Below are positions 24,786 to 34,917 of a DNA stretch of 64,000 nucleotides, one piece after another. The translations under genes were made by a program, and so were the position numbers. Below the pieces are notes generated by a model. The model did not search any database. It saw only the letters and a program-made list of their open reading frames with translations, and had not been told where the DNA came from. The stretch lies in the NCBI RefSeq assembly GCF_003149025.1, contig NZ_QGDV01000003.1, forward strand, positions 186,001 to 250,000. The letters run 5' to 3'. The stretch is from Rathayibacter iranicus NCPPB 2253 = VKM Ac-1602 (GTDB lineage Bacteria > Actinomycetota > Actinomycetes > Actinomycetales > Microbacteriaceae). The stretch's first letter is position 1; each line of letters starts with the position of its first letter.

Positions 24786-24840
24786 CTCGCCCGAGAAGGC
24801 TCGTTCTCGGGGCGGAGAACGAGCCTTCTCGGGCGAGTGA
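24783..24840. repeat. Palindrome, right boundary of DUF559 element 2
   Basis: Arms 24783-24808 and 24815-24840 (26 bases, one mismatch) around GGGGCG; the inner 24 bases pair perfectly. Left arm and loop equal those at 23817-23878. The DUF559 stop codon forms its first three bases, and the converging pgm stop lies eight bases beyond. Confidence 0.92.
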
Positions 24841-24847
24841 GCGCGGG

Positions 24848-26479
<1,632 letters not shown>

Positions 26480-26529
26480 AGTGGCAGTCGGCCAGCTCCT
26501 GGGGTACCGCGGCTGGCTAGGCTTGCGCC

Positions 26530-27489
26530 ATGCCCGACACTGCCTCCGCGACCCGCGCCTACAGCTATCTCGGGCCGAGCGGCACGTTCACCGAGGCGGC
26601 GCTCGCGCAGGTCCCGGAGGCGCGCGGGCAGCTGTGGCACAGCGTCGCGAACGTGGGGGAGGCGCTCGCCGACCTCGTCTCGGGCCGGAGCGTGGGCGCT
26701 GTCATCGCGATCGAGAATTCTGTCGAGGGCGGAGTGACGGCCACGCAGGACGCGCTCGCCCGGATCCCGGGGCTGCGGATCGTCGGCGAGTACCTCGTCC
26801 CCGTGTCGTTCATTTTGGTCGGCCGCCCCGGCACGCGCCTCGAGGATGTGCGCACGGTCTCCGCGCATCCGGTCGCATATGGCCAGTGCCGGGTGTGGCT
26901 CGATCGCGAGATCCCCAGCCACGAGCACCTGCCTGCCTCCAGCAACGTCCAGGCCACGGTCGATCTTCTCAGCGGATCGCCCGCGCAGGCCGCCATCGCG
27001 CCACCCGGCATCACCGCGCACCACGACGTCGCCGTGCTCGCCGAGCGGATCAGCGACAATCCGAACGCAGTCACCCGCTTCGTGCACGTCTCGCGCTCGC
27101 GGGCGCTCCCCAAGCCGACCGGAGCCGACAAGACCAGCGTGATCGCCGAGCTGCCGGCCGACGAGCCAGGCTCCCTGCTCGACATGCTCGAGCAATTCGC
27201 GACCCGCGGAGTGAACCTGAGCACCATCCAGTCACGCCCGATCGGTGACGCTATGGGCCGCTACCGCTTCGTTATCGACCTCGACGGACACGTGCAGGAC
27301 GAGCGGGTGGCGGACGCTCTGATGGGTCTTCGCCGTTTCAGTCCGAAGGTCGTCTTCCTCGGCTCGTACCCGCGCGCCGACCGTCGGCCCGTCACCTCGG
27401 TGCGGCGCTACGACGACGAGGTGTTCGTCGAGGCCCGCGACTGGCTGCGTGGCATCCTCTCCCACGAGCCGGAGATCGACGATGACTGA
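26530..27489 (+). CDS. pheA: Prephenate dehydratase
   Basis: A 319-residue monofunctional enzyme turning prephenate into phenylpyruvate for phenylalanine synthesis. The dehydratase domain (about 8-190) begins YLGPSGTFTEAAL and ends with the catalytic motif TRFVHVSR. A C-terminal ACT regulatory domain (about 203-285) has PGSLLDMLEQFATRGVNL and the SRP motif for phenylalanine feedback control (here QSRP, not the common ESRP). No chorismate mutase is fused. In many actinobacteria pheA lies upstream of serS as here, with a few genes between. Confidence 0.95.
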   Translation: MPDTASATRAYSYLGPSGTFTEAALAQVPEARGQLWHSVANVGEALADLVSGRSVGAVIAIENSVEGGVTATQDALARIPGLRIVGEYLVPVSFILVGRPGTRLEDVRTVSAHPVAYGQCRVWLDREIPSHEHLPASSNVQATVDLLSGSPAQAAIAPPGITAHHDVAVLAERISDNPNAVTRFVHVSRSRALPKPTGADKTSVIAELPADEPGSLLDMLEQFATRGVNLSTIQSRPIGDAMGRYRFVIDLDGHVQDERVADALMGLRRFSPKVVFLGSYPRADRRPVTSVRRYDDEVFVEARDWLRGILSHEPEIDDD

Positions 27490-28159
27490 GGACGCCGAGC
27501 GGATCGATCCCCGCTATGACCCCGCTTTCCAGCGCGGGTTTTCGGGAGACGTGGAGCGGCTGCGCGTGGACGAGCGGGCCTTCGCCCGGCCCGGGACGGG
27601 GGCCGCGGTGTCACCGAGTGCCACGGGCAGTCCCGAGGGGACGCGCTTTCAGCGGAGCACACGGGTGCCCTCCGTCGAGCGGGCGGCGCTCCTGCACGAG
27701 CCGGGCAATGGGGCCCCGGCAGCGCCGACGCCCTCCGAGCCGCCTGCCGAGGTGCCGCCCGGTCTCGCCGACACTCCCGACGTCGTCCGCGAGGCTCCGC
27801 TGCTGCGCAACCCGTGGCTGCTCGTGCTGCTGTTCGCCGGCCTCGCAGGGACGGTTCTCGGGCTCGCGCTGCTGTGGACCGGCTACTCGTCCCCGCCACC
27901 GCCCTACTACGGCGACTCCGATGTCCCGTCGCCCGCGTGGATTCAGCGTCAGCTTCTGTATTACTCCTGTATCCCGCTGCTCGGTTGCCTGCCCGCCGCC
28001 CTCCTTCTCGCCGTCGGCGTGGCTGCGTTGCGCTGGCCGGGCGTTCCGGTGCAGCGCCGCGGAGAGGAGGGGCCGCAGCTCCTCGACGCGCAGGCTCGGA
28101 TTGTGCAGACTCCGAAGCCTCAGAGTCCTGATGCGCCGAACACGAGGCCGAGCAGGTAG
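27482..28159 (+). CDS. Hypothetical protein with two membrane segments
   Basis: A 225-residue protein I do not recognise. About 105 polar residues (YDPAFQRGFSGDVERL near the start, a pattern seen in conserved actinobacterial proteins beside pheA) precede two membrane helices: LLVLLFAGLAGTVLGLALL and PLLGCLPAALLLAVGVAAL. A short polar tail follows. The ATG at 27482 lies inside the pheA stop region, overlapping by eight bases, so the two are translationally coupled. Its 3' end overlaps the convergent transporter gene by 40 bases. Confidence 0.75.
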   Translation: MTEDAERIDPRYDPAFQRGFSGDVERLRVDERAFARPGTGAAVSPSATGSPEGTRFQRSTRVPSVERAALLHEPGNGAPAAPTPSEPPAEVPPGLADTPDVVREAPLLRNPWLLVLLFAGLAGTVLGLALLWTGYSSPPPPYYGDSDVPSPAWIQRQLLYYSCIPLLGCLPAALLLAVGVAALRWPGVPVQRRGEEGPQLLDAQARIVQTPKPQSPDAPNTRPSR

Positions 28160-29217
28160 GTCACCAGGGCGGCGCCGTAGCCGATCCCGAGCTGCCGAAG
28201 TGCGCGCGCTAAAGGCGGCGCCCCCGAGAGCAGACCGACCACGGCCCCGGTCGCGAGCAATGCGAAACCGACGAGGACGCAGGCGAGGACCACCGCCGCG
28301 AGACCCGAGAGCCCGATCAGGTAGGGCACCACCGGGATGATCGCGCCCGAGGCGAAGAAGCAGAAGCTCGAGAGTGCCGCGCCCAATCCGGTGCCGACCG
28401 ACTCGTGCTCGTCGATGTCGGGATCCACCGCTGCTCTGCCGAGCGTGATCGGCGAGGTGACCGCGCCCCCGCGGAGGCCGGCGAAGACGGAGGCGGCGCG
28501 CGCATCCGCCTGCTCTTGCGTCATTCCCCGGGCTCGATAGACCAGCGCGAGCTCGTTGGCATCGACGTCCAGGTCGGGCACGATGCGGTTGGCATCGAGG
28601 TCGGGGTTGGAAGCCGAAAGCAGCTCGCGCTGCGAGCGCACCGACACGAACTCTCCGGCGCCCATCGACAGCGCACCCGCGAGCAGTCCGGCGATGCCGG
28701 TAAGGAGGACGACGCCCGTGCCCACTCCACTCGCCCCGACGCCGAGCACCAGCGCGAGGTTCGAGACCAGGCCATCGTTCGCTCCGAACACCGCGGCTCG
28801 GAACGTTCCCGAGAGGCGCGAGCGACCGCGCTCGGCAAGCCCGCGGACCACCTCGCCGTGGATCCGCTCGTCGGCCGCCATCGCCTCGGTCGCGTCGTCG
28901 TCGTCGGCGTAGGGAGAGCGTGCCTCGGCACGCTGGATCAGCGCGAGCACGAAGACGGAGCCGAAGCGACGGGTGAGAAAGCCCAGGAGGCGCGTGCGCA
29001 GGTCGGCATGCGGCGCCGGGTCGGCTGCCGGGCCGAGCAATTCGCGCCAGTGCTCCTCGTGGCGTCCCTCGGCGACGGCGAGGGCGAGCAGGATTTCGCG
29101 CTCCTCTCCCGACCGGCGGCCGGCCAGATCGCGGTAGACCGCCGCCTCGGCGAGTTCGTCGGCGAGGTAGCGGCGCCAGCGGCGCACCTGGGCGGGGCTG
29201 GGATGGGTGGTCGCCAT
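28120..29217 (-). CDS. Ferritin-like domain plus VIT1/CCC1 metal transporter (MbfA-like)
   Basis: A 365-residue fusion. Residues 1-140 form a rubrerythrin/ferritin-like helical bundle with metal-binding Glu/His positions (ADELAEAAVYRDLA, EGRHEEHWRELL, ADERIHGEVV). Residues about 145-365 are the VIT1/CCC1 transporter with five membrane segments (FGANDGLVSNLALVLGV, then AGALSMGAGEFVSVRSQREL). MbfA-type proteins export iron, and the family also moves manganese. A manganese-type riboswitch in the leader (29281-29408) indicates control by Mn2+. The start at 29217 follows TAGGAG. The 3' end overlaps the convergent hypothetical gene by 40 bases. Confidence 0.9.
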   Translation of the reverse strand: MATTHPSPAQVRRWRRYLADELAEAAVYRDLAGRRSGEEREILLALAVAEGRHEEHWRELLGPAADPAPHADLRTRLLGFLTRRFGSVFVLALIQRAEARSPYADDDDATEAMAADERIHGEVVRGLAERGRSRLSGTFRAAVFGANDGLVSNLALVLGVGASGVGTGVVLLTGIAGLLAGALSMGAGEFVSVRSQRELLSASNPDLDANRIVPDLDVDANELALVYRARGMTQEQADARAASVFAGLRGGAVTSPITLGRAAVDPDIDEHESVGTGLGAALSSFCFFASGAIIPVVPYLIGLSGLAAVVLACVLVGFALLATGAVVGLLSGAPPLARALRQLGIGYGAALVTYLLGLVFGASGL

Positions 29218-29280
29218 GCGATCTCCTAGGGATAGGTCTGCCGACCCACGCGAGAGGACCGGTCAGGACGTGCGTCGACT

Positions 29281-29408
29281 GACCGAAGGTCTCGTTCGCC
29301 CCCGCCGCTCGGGCCGGGGTGGAGCGCCGGGCCCGGATCATCCCGGACCAGCATGTCGACGCGCCTCGTCGTCCGCTCGGCGGACGGTGGGAACTACTCC
29401 CCTTCGCG
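29281..29408 (-). promoter_or_regulatory. yybP-ykoY (manganese) riboswitch upstream of the VIT1-family gene
   Basis: Read on the minus strand, this leader carries the conserved pieces of the yybP-ykoY aptamer in order. AAGGGGAGTAGTTCCC lies near 29405-29390, GTCGACATGCTGG near 29359-29347, a GC-rich stem is in the middle, and CGAACGAGACCTTCGG closes it near 29298-29283. These match the invariant GGGGAGUAG, the bulge loop CAUxCUG and the CGAGACC pairing element. The aptamer ends about 64 bases before the gene start. It senses Mn2+ and usually turns on efflux genes. Confidence 0.85.
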
Positions 29409-29485
29409 CGACCCACCGTAGCCGAGATCGCACCCGGCCGCCCGCGGCGTCCAGCGATCCGCCGGAGTGGCTTCCCCAGGCCCGT

Positions 29486-30301
29486 TTAGCGCGATGCCAC
29501 GGCTCGGGCGGCTCGGCGGAGTTGGCGCTCGTGCTCGACGTCAAGCAGCGTGCGGGTGGCGGGGACGTCGAGGAACTCGACCAGGATTCCGGTCTCCTCC
29601 TCGATGCGTTCCGCGCGGTCGAGCGGATCCGTGCGCAGCAAGCGGCGTGCGGCCGCCGCGACGTGCGCGGGCTTGGCGGCGAGAGTCCGGACGCGCTCGT
29701 CGACGCGGGCGGCGAGGTCGGCGCGCGGCACGATCTCGGTCACGAGCTGCCACTCCAGCGCCTCGATCGCGCGGACCGGACGGCCCGAGAGCACGAAATC
29801 GAGCGCGCGGCGGCGGCCGATCAAGCGGGGGAGAGCAGTGGTGACGCCGACATCAGGGACCAGGCCGACGTCCCCATAGGCGCTGAGGAACAGCGCGGCC
29901 GGAGTGGCGACGACGATGTCCGCGGCGAGCGCGAAGGCGATCCCGGCTCCGGCCGTCATGCCGTCGATCGCGCAGACCACGACCGCAGTGCCCTCCTCAA
30001 GGAGACGGATGGCCTCGGCCGTCGTGGTTGCCAGATCGCGGAGGTAGTCGCCGGGCCGGGCAGCGCCCATGATCGCCGAGATGTCTCCGCCGGTACAGAA
30101 CGCCCGACCGGCCGCAGCGATCACGATGACGGAGCAGTCGGGATCGGCATTCAGGTTGGCGACGATGCGCAGCAACAAGCGTGCGGTGCCGAGGTCGATA
30201 GCGTTCAGTGCGTCGGGGCGGTCGAGCGTGATCCGGGCGACGGAGCCGTCGCGCTCGAGCACGACGCCGGGGGACGCGTCGGTTCGGACGATGGAGTGCA
30301 T
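29486..30301 (-). CDS. Enoyl-CoA hydratase/isomerase family protein
   Basis: A 271-residue crotonase-fold protein. The oxyanion-hole segments are AAGRAFCTGGDISA and AIDGMTAGAGIAFALAADIV. The core LFLSAYGDVGLVPDVGVTTALPRLIG has the residues around the active site, with Asp in place of the second catalytic Glu of classic hydratases, so isomerase or another crotonase activity is possible. The start is the ATG at 30301 with GAAGG upstream; the frame is open for 27 more codons without a good ribosome-binding site. No other fatty-acid genes are adjacent. Confidence 0.88.
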   Translation of the reverse strand: MHSIVRTDASPGVVLERDGSVARITLDRPDALNAIDLGTARLLLRIVANLNADPDCSVIVIAAAGRAFCTGGDISAIMGAARPGDYLRDLATTTAEAIRLLEEGTAVVVCAIDGMTAGAGIAFALAADIVVATPAALFLSAYGDVGLVPDVGVTTALPRLIGRRRALDFVLSGRPVRAIEALEWQLVTEIVPRADLAARVDERVRTLAAKPAHVAAAARRLLRTDPLDRAERIEEETGILVEFLDVPATRTLLDVEHERQLRRAARAVASR

Positions 30302-30454
30302 ACAGTGCCTTCGGGGGAGCGGGACAGGGACCGGGGGACATCTGACATTCGCAGGCCTGCCCGTCATCGGATGGCTGTCCACGGCCGATGCTCAGCCGCA
30401 GTGGCAGGATCGCGGAAGCCGCGGCCGCTTGCGGGCCTCCCCTAAACTGCTCGG

Positions 30455-31720
30455 GTGATTGATCCCGTACTTCTGCGTGAGCACCCGGACGTCCTCAAGC
30501 GCTCGCAGGAGGCGCGCGGCGACTCCGTCGAACTCGTCGACGAGGCGCTCGAGGCCGACCGCGTGCGTCGCGCCGCGATCACCGAGGCGGAGCGGCTGCG
30601 CGCCGAGCAAAACGCCTTCGGCAAGACAGTCGCGAAGGCCACAAAAGAGGAGAAGCCCGCGCTCGTGGTCGAGGCCCAGCGCCTCGCCTCCGCCGCACGG
30701 CAGGCGCAGCAGGAGGCGAGCGACGCCGATGATCGCTTCACTGTGCTCGTCAAAAAGCTTGCCAACCCGATCATCGAAGGCGTTCCGGCGGGCGGCGAGG
30801 AGTCGTTCGAGCTGGTCAAGACAGTCGGCGAGCGTCCGACATTCGACTTCGCGCCCCGCGACCACCTCGAACTCGGAGAGCTGCTCGACGGCATCGACAT
30901 GCAGCGCGGCGCCAAGGTCAGCGGCGCGCGCTTCTACTTCCTCAAGGGCCTCGTCGCCCGCCTCGAGATCGCCCTGATGAACCTGGGGCTCGAGAAGGCG
31001 CTCGCCGCCGGCTTCACGCCGTTGATCACGCCCACCCTGGTACGCCCCGAGATTATGGACGGCACCGGCTTCCTCGGCGAACACGACGACGAGGTGTACC
31101 GCCTCCGCGACGACGACCTCTATCTCACCGGCACCAGCGAGGTGGCCCTGGCCGGCTATCACGCTGACGAGATCCTCGACCTCTCCAGCGGCGCCAAGCG
31201 CTACGCCGGCTGGAGCACCTGCTACCGCCGCGAGGCCGGCTCCGGCGGGCGCGATACCCGCGGCATCATCCGCGTGCACCAGTTCAGCAAGCTCGAAATG
31301 TTCGTCTACACCCTGCCCGAGGACGCGGAGGCGGAACACGCGCGCCTCCTCTCGTACCAGGAGGACATCCTGCAGAGCCTCGGCCTGCACTACCGCGTGA
31401 TCGACACCGCGGCCGGCGACCTCGGCCAGAGCGCCGCACGCAAGTTCGACGTGGAAGCCTGGGTGCCGACGCAGGAGACCTATCGCGAGCTGACGTCGAC
31501 CTCGAACTGCACCACGTTCCAAGCCCGCCGCCTCGACACGCGCTACCGAACCGAGACCGGCAAGACGGCTCCGGTCGCGACCCTGAACGGCACGCTCGCG
31601 ACGACGCGCTGGATCGTCGCCCTGCTCGAAACTCACCAGCGGGCGGACGGCTCGGTGCTCGTCCCCGAGGCGCTACGTCCCCACCTCGGTGGCCTCGACG
31701 TTCTCGAGCCCGTCTCGTGA
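30455..31720 (+). CDS. serS: Seryl-tRNA synthetase
   Basis: A 421-residue class II synthetase charging tRNA-Ser. The N-terminal coiled-coil arm (about 25-100) that grips the long variable arm of the tRNA is clear. Motif 2 is [21 protein letters not shown] and motif 3 is [18 protein letters not shown], split by normal spacing. [12 protein letters not shown] is the serine-binding loop. The start is GTG at 30455. It overlaps the HAD gene by four bases, and a tRNA-Ser gene follows closely, as in related actinobacteria. Confidence 0.97.
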   Translation: MIDPVLLREHPDVLKRSQEARGDSVELVDEALEADRVRRAAITEAERLRAEQNAFGKTVAKATKEEKPALVVEAQRLASAARQAQQEASDADDRFTVLVKKLANPIIEGVPAGGEESFELVKTVGERPTFDFAPRDHLELGELLDGIDMQRGAKVSGARFYFLKGLVARLEIALMNLGLEKALAAGFTPLITPTLVRPEIMDGTGFLGEHDDEVYRLRDDDLYLTGTSEVALAGYHADEILDLSSGAKRYAGWSTCYRREAGSGGRDTRGIIRVHQFSKLEMFVYTLPEDAEAEHARLLSYQEDILQSLGLHYRVIDTAAGDLGQSAARKFDVEAWVPTQETYRELTSTSNCTTFQARRLDTRYRTETGKTAPVATLNGTLATTRWIVALLETHQRADGSVLVPEALRPHLGGLDVLEPVS

Positions 31721-32529
31721 GCACGCGCTCCTCCGGACGCCGCCTCATCGCCCTCGACATCGACGGCACCGTCATGCACGAGGACGGCACCATCACCGAC
31801 GCCGTGACGGAGGCGATCACCCGTGTGGCCGCGCAGGGCGACGAGGTCATGCTCGCTACCGGCCGCTCGCCGTCGGCGACCCTCCCGGTTGTCGCGCGCC
31901 TGGGCATCGCTCCCGAGTACGTCGTCTGCTGCAATGGCGCCGTCACGCTGCGTCGGGACTCCGACGGCGGCTACCGCGTCGAGGCCGTCGAGACCTTCGA
32001 CCCGACCGACGTCCTCGAAACCATCCGTCGCTCCCTCCCCGACGCGCACTACGCGGTCGAGGATGCCGCCGGCGCCTTCTTCTACACCGAGGCCTTCCCC
32101 GGCGGAGCGGTGATGGGCGCCGAGACCACCCACGTCCCCTTCGAGGACCTGCTCGGTCGGCTCTGCACCCGAGTCGTCGTGATCTCACCCGCGACCGGCA
32201 TCGACGATTTCACTGCCCTCGTGGAGGAGATGGGCCTGCACCAGGTGAGCTACGCCATCGGCTGGACCGCCTGGCTCGACATCGCCCCGAACGGCGTCAA
32301 CAAGTCGACCGCGCTCGAAGTCATCCGGCAAGAGCTGGGCATCGAGCGCAGCGACGTGGTCGCGCTGGGCGACGGCCGCAACGACATCGAGATGCTCACC
32401 TGGGCCGCCGCGGAGGGAGCGGGCCTCGCGATGGGCCAGGCGCCGGACGAGGTCCGCGCCGTCGCGTCTGCGGTGATACCGACGGTGCACGAGGACGGCG
32501 TGGCGGCGGCGCTCTCGGGGCTGCGCTGA
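31717..32529 (+). CDS. HAD-superfamily (Cof-type) phosphatase
   Basis: A 270-residue HAD phosphatase of the Cof/IIB type. Motif I is ALDIDGTVM with the nucleophile Asp and general acid Asp. Motif II is LATGRSP, the Lys of motif III is in [12 protein letters not shown], and motif IV is [12 protein letters not shown]. The cap domain lies between about 85 and 190. It likely removes phosphate from sugar phosphates or similar small substrates. The GTG start overlaps the serS stop, so the pair is coupled, an arrangement also common in related genomes. Confidence 0.92.
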   Translation: MSTRSSGRRLIALDIDGTVMHEDGTITDAVTEAITRVAAQGDEVMLATGRSPSATLPVVARLGIAPEYVVCCNGAVTLRRDSDGGYRVEAVETFDPTDVLETIRRSLPDAHYAVEDAAGAFFYTEAFPGGAVMGAETTHVPFEDLLGRLCTRVVVISPATGIDDFTALVEEMGLHQVSYAIGWTAWLDIAPNGVNKSTALEVIRQELGIERSDVVALGDGRNDIEMLTWAAAEGAGLAMGQAPDEVRAVASAVIPTVHEDGVAAALSGLR

Positions 32530-32539
32530 CTCCGCCCGT

Positions 32540-32611
32540 TCGTAGCCGAGGTTGGATGGCCTCAGAACCCCCGTCCCAGGCCCGGATCCGGGCTGCCAGC
32601 CTCGGTAACGA
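32540..32611. repeat. 72-bp dispersed repeat, copy A (imperfect inverted repeat)
   Basis: Terminal arms 32538-32555 and 32596-32613 pair in 15 of 18 positions (outer bases GTTCGTAGCCGAGG and CCTCGGTAACGAAC). A second member of the same length, with nearly the same ends (CGTAACCGAGGTTG and CCAGCCTCGGTTAC), is at 46830-46901. The interiors differ. It lies between the HAD gene and tRNA-Ser(UGA). Confidence 0.7.
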
Positions 32612-32669
32612 ACGCGCGTCCCAGGGCTGACCTGGGTATTATCGGGTGTCGCTTCCGCGGGAGCGTCGA

Positions 32670-32757
32670 GGAGGGCTGTCCGAGCGGCCGATGGAGCCAG
32701 TCTTGAAAACTGGTGGGCAGAGATGTCTCGTGGGTTCGAATCCCACGCCCTCCGCCA
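32670..32757 (+). tRNA. tRNA-Ser (anticodon UGA)
   Basis: The acceptor stem GGAGGGC/GCCCTCC closes around a D-arm, an anticodon arm with loop CTTGAAA (anticodon TGA), a long class II variable arm (GTGGGCAGAGATGTCTC region) and the T-arm GTGGGTTCGAATCCCAC. The discriminator is G and CCA is encoded (32755-32757). It lies just after serS and the HAD gene. The accessory island begins immediately at its 3' end. Confidence 0.97.
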
Positions 32758-32759
32758 GG

Positions 32760-32905
32760 AAAACCGTGGGATCGGCTGAGTCGCTGGTGCAGACAGCCCG
32801 AAGGCGCCGCACCCGCACCGTGACAGGCCGCAAGAGCGTCGAGGTCGTCTACCTGATCGGTTCCCTCGACCACGCCCAAGCGCCGCCACGGACACTCGCC
32901 GCGTG
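32760..32905 (+). pseudogene. ISAs1-family transposase, C-terminal fragment
   Basis: The frame after the tRNA ends in TGRKSVEVVYLIGSLDHAQ and stops at 32905. This matches the late-domain pattern of ISAs1 transposases (VVYxxxSLxxxxAxPxxLAA). Catalytic N-terminal parts are missing. An N-terminal fragment of a similar transposase lies at 34108 on the same strand, so the order is C-part then N-part. The remaining bases to 33027 are AT-rich and hold only the promoter region of the next gene. Confidence 0.65.
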
Positions 32906-33027
32906 ACCTGTCGACAGAGTCGCGCATTGTCCCCCGAACTGTCCTCTAAACGGCCGACATCCAATGTGGAAGAAAAAAGTTAAGATAAACCTAGTAAGTT
33001 TCACTCTTCGGGAAGACTGGGATATTT

Positions 33028-33555
33028 ATGAGAAGAAAAACTCGAATGGATCGAGGTTTCGTTGCGGTGATCGCGACGCTGGCCGTAATAGGGGGATCGA
33101 TCCTGGTCGCGACGCCAGCCCAGGCCGCTGTCGTCGTGGGTGTCTGCACTATGAAGGCGAACATCCCACACCCCTCACACCACGTGGGCGGGATGATCAA
33201 CGCTCAAGGCACCGCAGATTGCGGAAGTGTTGTGATGAAAGAAATCTATGTCAAGACGACGCTCGAGAAGGCAAATGGCCAAAGGTGGCCTGGCGACGCA
33301 TACGACAGTTTCAACACCCGAACTGGAAGAAGCAACTCCGCTATCCCCTGTTAGACTGGTGTAGGCGCATATCGCACAGTCACTTCCTGGGTGCTCTACG
33401 CTCCTGCAGGCTACAGCCCCTCCTACTCGACAGGAACCACCTACTCGGCATGGACCTCCGTGGCATGCGGCATTTCGTCCCGCGTAGCCCCCCAGGAGAC
33501 CACCATGAGCGCTGGGGAACCGGATACACAAACAATCTCGATTACTGCCAATTAA
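33028..33555 (+). pseudogene. Secreted Cys-containing protein of unknown function, interrupted by an amber codon
   Basis: The start codon ATG at 33028 opens a signal peptide (RRKTRMDRGFVAVIATLAVIG up to TPAQAA). A mature part follows with VGVCTMKANIPHPSHHVGG. TAG at 33352-33354 ends the first part at 108 residues. The same frame continues for 66 codons with sensible secreted-protein composition (VTSWVLYAPAGYSPS, TTYSAWTSVACGI) to TAA at 33553. The intact form would have about 175 residues. I do not recognise the family. The 108-residue product could still be made. GC content is lower than in the flanking core genes. Confidence 0.6.
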
Positions 33556-33592
33556 GAGCGGCTGAGGCGGCGGGATAGACTTACCCGTCGTC

Positions 33593-33919
33593 TCAATCCT
33601 CGTGAATCTCCACCGAGGAGACGCCAGCGCCTTCGTCTTCATCAAAAAGATCACCAAATATCCGCGTGAAATGGGTCTCATCGAAGAATCCTTGAGGTCC
33701 CTCCGCAATGCTCTGTGTGACGACGTACACGGCAAACTGCCCGTCCCTCAACTCCCTCTTCGCCCAAGCGATCACTTCCAGCACATCTTTGACTTCGACG
33801 ATGTCGTAATCATCCACAAGCCAATTCGTTGCGGATGGAACCGCGTGCCTGACACGAAATCGCGTTCCGCGATCAAAGTCATACGTGGGGTCAGTTGGAG
33901 CCGCGAGGGAGACCTTCAT
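33593..33919 (-). CDS. Hypothetical small protein of the island
   Basis: A 108-residue acidic protein when started at the ATG at 33919 (MKVSLAAPTDPTYDF); the frame continues far upstream but then reads through transposase sequence. It is predicted to be an alpha/beta mixture with EVKDVLEVIAWAKRELRDG and FTRIFGDLFDEDEGA. No signal peptide or membrane helix is present. The family is not recognised. It lies convergent to the broken secreted-protein gene, and its small acidic character would suit an immunity-type protein, which is only a guess. Confidence 0.55.
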   Translation of the reverse strand: MKVSLAAPTDPTYDFDRGTRFRVRHAVPSATNWLVDDYDIVEVKDVLEVIAWAKRELRDGQFAVYVVTQSIAEGPQGFFDETHFTRIFGDLFDEDEGAGVSSVEIHED

Positions 33920-34107
33920 GCGCACACCATAGAGTAATCGCCAGCGATGTGCCCACCAACATCTCTCAGGGTTCCGTCGAAGTCTTCGGCGCGTGGTTTG
34001 ACCGGCGGTTGTGGCGTGTGACACGCCGGTGACGGGGCAGGCGTGGTGTTCGTGCTGAGGACGGAAGTTATTCACGCTCACCATCTGCGAGAGAAACCAC
34101 GCATACC

Positions 34108-34282
34108 ATGTCATCTTCCCCCGCCCTTGACGCGTCGGTCGGATCGGGATCAGTCGGCTCCGCGCGCCCTCGGCTGATCGAGTCGCTGTCGACGGTTCCT
34201 GATCCGCGTCGGCGGCGGGATCCGGCATCGGATCGACGCGATCCTCGCTGTCGGGATCGCGTTGTTTGGCCTGATCGGGGCA
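34108..34282 (+). pseudogene. ISAs1-family transposase, N-terminal fragment with frameshift
   Basis: From ATG 34108 the frame reads to RLIESLSTVPDPRRRR, the conserved opening of ISAs1 transposases. After a frame change near 34210-34219 the next frame continues it with GIRHRIDAILAVGIALFGLIGA. Homology stops at about 34282 and the catalytic domain is absent. It is the second trace of this IS family in the island. Confidence 0.75.
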
Positions 34283-34431
34283 CCCCGCCGGAGCCGGCGG
34301 CGATTCGCTCCCCCGTCCCTCCGGCTGGTCGCCCAACAGCGCCTTGGGCGACGCATTCTGCATGCGTCAACGTTCAAAAGGCATAACAAGACTAATCGGC
34401 TTCCTCGTGCGCGCCCAATAAAGCCAACGCG

Positions 34432-34893
34432 GTGAAGTACGCACTCGATCACGCGGAAAATCGTGCCCCATGGTGGGAGTGCAAATCACTCGATGATGAT
34501 TGCGCGAACTATATTTCGCAGGTTCTTAACGCAGGTGGATGGCCGAAAGTATACGGGAACCCGTTAGGCCCAAAATGATGGAGATACCCAGTTGTCGATT
34601 CGGATACATGGGGTAAAGCGCAGAATCTATTTGATTACGGATTCCACACAACTGGGCGCTTCCACTACGTTTCGAACAGTGCCAAGCCTGCCGTCGGGGA
34701 CATCACCTTCTGGATTTGGTCGAACGATGAAGACGGCTTAAACTATGTCTTTGACCACGTCTCGATCGTTACTGCTGTAGACTCAACCGGGATGCCTTAC
34801 TACAGCTACCACACAAGCGACAACAAGAACAAATCACTTGCAGCCATTCTGTCACAAGACCCGGGTGCGACTTATTCGGCATGGGCATGGTGA
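34432..34893 (+). pseudogene. Amidase_6-type protein, truncated and interrupted by TGA
   Basis: The frame beginning at GTG 34432 encodes VKYALDHAENRAPWWECKS, then DDDCANYISQVLNAGGW with the catalytic Cys. TGA interrupts at 34576-34578, just before a Trp codon. The rest of the domain follows in the same frame: KPAVGDITFWIW, DHVSIVTAVDSTG with the catalytic His, and YYSYHTSDNKNKSLA, ending at TGA 34891. This is the same domain as the C-terminus of the gene at 16197. There is no signal peptide on the remaining 5' part, and the upstream sequence is transposase debris, so the gene is both truncated and nonsense-mutated. GC content is visibly lower than in core genes. Confidence 0.75.
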
Positions 34894-34917
34894 CGCAACC
34901 ACTACAGGAAGTAGCAG

